A stretch of 64,000 nucleotides of DNA from HLUCCA09 sp965277275 (GTDB taxonomy: Bacteria; Pseudomonadota; Alphaproteobacteria; Rhodobacterales; Rhodobacteraceae). Position numbers and translations under genes: made by a program. The notes below the pieces were generated by a model. The model saw nothing but the letters and a program-made list of their open reading frames with translations. It did not search any database and was not told the DNA's origin. The stretch's first letter is position 1. The number at the start of each line of letters is the position of its first letter. The stretch is from NCBI GenBank assembly GCA_965277275.1, contig CBDICG010000002.1, forward strand, positions 682,001-746,000, read 5' to 3'. Below, piece after piece: positions 61,395 through 64,000 of the stretch.

Positions 61395-62165
61395 ATGAAG
61401 CGGGTTCTGGTGATCGTCCCCTTCCCGATGAGCGACGAGAACCGCGCCAAGCGTGCGGCACAGCTCGACGCGGTGGAGCTTGGCCCCGGCATCGAGTTCG
61501 TCTTCGAGAGCGTCCGCGCGGCGCCGAAAAACTACGTCAGCGCGTCGGACATGGTGCTTGCGGAGTTCGGCGCCTACGAGGCCGGGCTCGAGGCCGAGCG
61601 GCGCGGGTTCGATGCCGTCTGCATCGACACGATGTCCGATTCCGGGCTCGCCGCGCTGAGGGCGGAGCTGACGATCCCGGTAATCGGCCCGGGGCGGGCG
61701 TCCGTCTTGATGGCGATGATGCTGGGGCACCGCTTTTCGATCATTGCGATGTGGCCGCACTGGCAGCACCTTTACCGCAAGGTGCTGGGCGAGCTTGGCG
61801 TGGCGGGGCACTGCGCCTCGATCCGCTGGATCGACACCGTGCCGAACAACCAGAGCCTGATGGGGGACAAGGCCGAAGAGACCTACGCCGCCCTGACAGA
61901 CGCGGCCCAGCGGGCGATCGACGAGGATGGCGCCGATGTCATTCTTCTCGGCTCCACCACGATGCACGAAGCCCACGCCCACATGGCCGCACGTCTCCCC
62001 GTGCCGGTCATCAACCCCGGCCCGCTTACCTACAAACTCGCGGAAACCGTGCTGGGCCTTGGCCTCAGCCATTCCAAGAACGCCTATCCTGCCTCTCCGG
62101 CGCCGCGCGACGCTCTTGTGCACGCGATGCTGGATGCAGCCGAGACCGTGCGGGACGAGCCCTGA
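61395..62165 (+). CDS. Asp/Glu/hydantoin racemase-family protein lacking the second catalytic Cys
   Basis: A 256-residue protein starting at the ATG after GAGGTGG. The first catalytic cysteine is C76 in DAVCIDTMSDSGL. At the second site the family GC(A/T)G motif is replaced by LLGSTTMHEAH (S187-T188), so a classical two-base racemisation is unlikely. The fold is otherwise clear (FSIIAMWPHW, VPVINPGP). It may be an isomerase, decarboxylase or amino-acid-derived catabolic enzyme acting with the divergent D-carbamoylase and MmgE/PrpD genes. Confidence 0.82.
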   Translation: MKRVLVIVPFPMSDENRAKRAAQLDAVELGPGIEFVFESVRAAPKNYVSASDMVLAEFGAYEAGLEAERRGFDAVCIDTMSDSGLAALRAELTIPVIGPGRASVLMAMMLGHRFSIIAMWPHWQHLYRKVLGELGVAGHCASIRWIDTVPNNQSLMGDKAEETYAALTDAAQRAIDEDGADVILLGSTTMHEAHAHMAARLPVPVINPGPLTYKLAETVLGLGLSHSKNAYPASPAPRDALVHAMLDAAETVRDEP

Positions 62166-62195
62166 CACGGATTCGCCGATGCGCGGCAGCGGGTG

Positions 62196-62366
62196 CTAGC
62201 GGCGGACCGTCGTCGAGCCGCCCGCCACACCGAACTCCGCCGTCCCGGAAATGGAGATCCCGGGCTCCGGTCGATCCCTGTCATCTTCGGGCGGCATGGG
62301 CGGGCCATCCACCCCACAGGCCGTCAAACCAACAAGCGCGCAGAGCACTACAAACTTTCGCATCAT
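62196..62366 (-). CDS. Small lipoprotein (56 residues)
   Basis: Found by reading the minus strand: a 56-residue frame starts at an ATG-ATG pair at 62366, preceded by AGGAGT, and ends at TAG 62196-62198. The lipobox is GLTAC (cysteine 17), after the hydrophobic FVVLCALVGLT. The mature part is short, acidic and proline-rich, then glycine/serine-rich. It is convergent with the racemase-family gene. Small lipoproteins downstream of argH are common in alphaproteobacteria; function unknown. Confidence 0.75.
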   Translation of the reverse strand: MMRKFVVLCALVGLTACGVDGPPMPPEDDRDRPEPGISISGTAEFGVAGGSTTVRR

Positions 62367-62375
62367 CCCAAACTC

Positions 62376-62678
62376 CTAAAACCCGAGCCGAACACCGCCA
62401 CGCCCGATCCCGACGCGCAGGGCTCCGCCCCCTGGCCGAACGGACGCGGAGGCCCCTCCGGTCCCGACACTGACAGACGCGTTGGGCTGGTTCACGACAT
62501 CGACCCGCGCCCCCACGTCTCCATTCGTATTGACACCGGCGCTGACGCGACCGGTCTCCACACCCACACCACCCGCGACGCCACCGTCCGACCCGACAGA
62601 GACACCGCCCGTCGGCGTGCAGCCCAGAACCAGCCCGAGAGCACAGATGAGCACGGCGGCGCGAACGCGGCCCTGCAC
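62376..62678 (-). CDS. Glycine/valine-rich small lipoprotein downstream of argH
   Basis: A ~100-residue protein. A GTG start at 62678 gives a normal lipoprotein signal of 20 residues with lipobox LVLGC; the frame is open back to 62804, where a TTG overlaps the argH stop, so the start is uncertain. The mature part alternates glycine, valine and serine (GVSVGSDGGVAGGVGVETG), suggesting a repetitive beta-strand structure. It lies between argH and the 56-residue lipoprotein on the same strand. Function unknown. Confidence 0.6.
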   Translation of the reverse strand: MQGRVRAAVLICALGLVLGCTPTGGVSVGSDGGVAGGVGVETGRVSAGVNTNGDVGARVDVVNQPNASVSVGTGGASASVRPGGGALRVGIGRGGVRLGF

Positions 62679-62800
62679 GCTGCGGGCCCGTCGCGGTGCG
62701 TCGGTCTGCGTCTCCCGCAAGGCCCACGGATCAGCGGCACCCCGGTGCTTCTGGCTGAAGCGCACAGGCGCTTCGTTACTTGCGAGATGGCCGCGCGCTA

Positions 62801-64000
62801 TCAAGCTTCTTTCACCTCAAGCCGCTCTTTCCAGTGTGCAATCTGCCGCCGGACCTGGCTCGGCGCCGTGCCGCCGTAGCTCACCCGGCTCGCAACGGAG
62901 TTTGCCACGCCCAGCACCGAATAGACATCCTCCGTCAGCTTGGGATGTGCGGATTGCAGCTCATCGAGCCCCAGATCCGGCAGATCCACTCCCTTCGCCT
63001 CGGCAAGCGCAACAAGCGCGCCTGTGACATGGTGCGCCTCGCGGAAAGGCAGCCCGGCCTCGCGCACCAGCCAGTCCGCCAGATCGGTGGCGGTCGAAAA
63101 GCCGGAGCTCGCGGCGGCTTCGAGCGCGTCGCTGTTAGCGGTCATGTCAGATACCATCCCGGCCATCGCCGCAAGCGCGAGCATCAGGTGATCCGCCGCG
63201 TCGAAGGTCTGCTCCTTGTCCTCCTGCATATCCTTCGAATAGGTCAGCGGCAGCCCCTTCATCACCGTCAGAAGCGCGACATTGGCGCCAAGGATCCGTC
63301 CGATCTTGGCCCGGATTAGCTCCGCGGCGTCCGGGTTCTTCTTTTGCGGCATGATCGAAGAGCCGGTCGACCAGCGGTCCGACATTGTAACAAACCGGAA
63401 CTGCGCCGAAGACCAGATCACGAGCTCTTCGGCAAGGCGCGACAGGTGCATCGCACAGATCGATGCCGCGGCGAGGAACTCCAGCGCGAAATCCCTGTCC
63501 GCCACCGCATCGAGCGAGTTCGCCATCGGACGGTCGAACCCGAGCGCCTCGGCCGTCATCTCCCGGTCGATCGGGAACGACGTGCCCGCGAGCGCCGCCG
63601 CCCCGAGCGGGCACTCGTTCATGCGCGCCCGCGCATCGGCAAACCGGGATACATCGCGCCCCAGCATCTCGACATAGGCCAGCATGTGATGGCCCCAGGT
63701 CACCGGTTGCGCGGTCTGCAGATGGGTGAAGCCCGGCATGACCCACCCGGCCCCGGCCTCCGCCTGCCCCAGAAGCGCGCGCTGCACCGCCGCCACACCC
63801 TCGATCGCGGCGTCGCACTGATCGCGCACCCAGAGCCGGAAATCCGTCGCCACCTGGTCGTTGCGCGACCGCGCCGTGTGCAGGCGCCCCGCGACGGGGC
63901 CGATCAGCTCGGTCAGACGGGCTTCCACGTTCATGTGGATGTCCTCGAGCGCGGTCGAAAACGCAAAGGATCCGCCCTCGATCTCTGACAAGACCGTGAG
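62801..64000 (-). CDS. argH: Argininosuccinate lyase (5' end beyond the window)
   Basis: The C-terminal 399 residues of ArgH, open to the right end of the window. The fumarase/aspartase signature GSSIMPQKKNPD is intact, together with HTARSRNDQVATDFRLW and the catalytic-histidine region PGFTHLQTAQPV. The enzyme splits argininosuccinate into arginine and fumarate, the last step of arginine synthesis. About 60 N-terminal residues are missing because the window ends. Confidence 0.96.
   Translation of the reverse strand, partial: LTVLSEIEGGSFAFSTALEDIHMNVEARLTELIGPVAGRLHTARSRNDQVATDFRLWVRDQCDAAIEGVAAVQRALLGQAEAGAGWVMPGFTHLQTAQPVTWGHHMLAYVEMLGRDVSRFADARARMNECPLGAAALAGTSFPIDREMTAEALGFDRPMANSLDAVADRDFALEFLAAASICAMHLSRLAEELVIWSSAQFRFVTMSDRWSTGSSIMPQKKNPDAAELIRAKIGRILGANVALLTVMKGLPLTYSKDMQEDKEQTFDAADHLMLALAAMAGMVSDMTANSDALEAAASSGFSTATDLADWLVREAGLPFREAHHVTGALVALAEAKGVDLPDLGLDELQSAHPKLTEDVYSVLGVANSVASRVSYGGTAPSQVRRQIAHWKERLEVKEA

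Overview
The window reads as a 64 kb chromosomal segment of a high-G+C alphaproteobacterium, most likely Rhodobacterales (Roseobacter/Rhodobacter type). The reasons are the intact ybgC-tolQRAB-pal-cpoB-tilS-ftsH order, the fhs-folD pair, the XRE regulator/sdhE/aatA neighbourhood, a Tad pilus locus and strongly GC-biased codon use. No rRNA, tRNA, prophage, IS element or CRISPR array was seen. Both ends cut genes: tadB on the left, argH on the right.

Layout. 1-3.5 kb: end of a Tad (Flp pilus) operon (tadB, tadC, two TPR lipoproteins, tadV). 3.5-6.6 kb: a polytopic membrane protein and a divergent AAA+ ATPase. 6.6-9.9 kb: 'ligase-associated' DEXH helicase and PdeM nuclease, preceded by a paired hairpin element. 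9.9-13.2 kb: one-carbon metabolism (fhs-folD) and a MOSC protein. 13.3-23.0 kb: the Tol-Pal envelope operon running into tilS and ftsH, with a 96-bp tandem array between tolA and tolB. 23.0-26.3 kb: accessory stretch with two more tandem arrays (170 bp and 146 bp periods), an orphan LysM-like protein and a low-G+C PD-(D/E)XK-like nuclease. 26.3-31.4 kb: thyX, a TbpB-like lipoprotein with a Slam-like outer-membrane partner, gloA and a DUF1194 protein.

31.4-43.3 kb is the most distinctive block. A type II DMSO-reductase-family molybdoenzyme operon in the order catalytic, Fe-S, chaperone, heme b (the order of dimethylsulfide dehydrogenase, ddhABDC) continues without a break into an NBP35/Mrp-like Fe-S ATPase and a 13-repeat beta-propeller protein. 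A divergent hybrid histidine kinase/OmpR-type regulator pair lies upstream. Three AGTTGT direct repeats spaced 10-11 bp sit between the two transcription units and are a ready candidate operator. I infer a periplasmic, signal-controlled respiratory dehydrogenase or reductase with its own cofactor and assembly factors; its substrate cannot be read from the sequence.

43.8-64 kb: MarR and XRE regulators, sdhE, aatA, a YceI-OmpA fusion, a caspase-like protein with a C-terminal CxxCH motif, a MATE exporter, a NicO-type Ni/Co exporter with its DUF1007 partner, a methyltransferase, parE, a META lipoprotein, murD, a D-carbamoylase / MmgE-PrpD / racemase-family cluster, and two small lipoproteins downstream of argH. 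Five unrelated or weakly related intergenic minisatellites (periods 96, 170, 146, 10 and 16 bp) are an unusual recurring theme.
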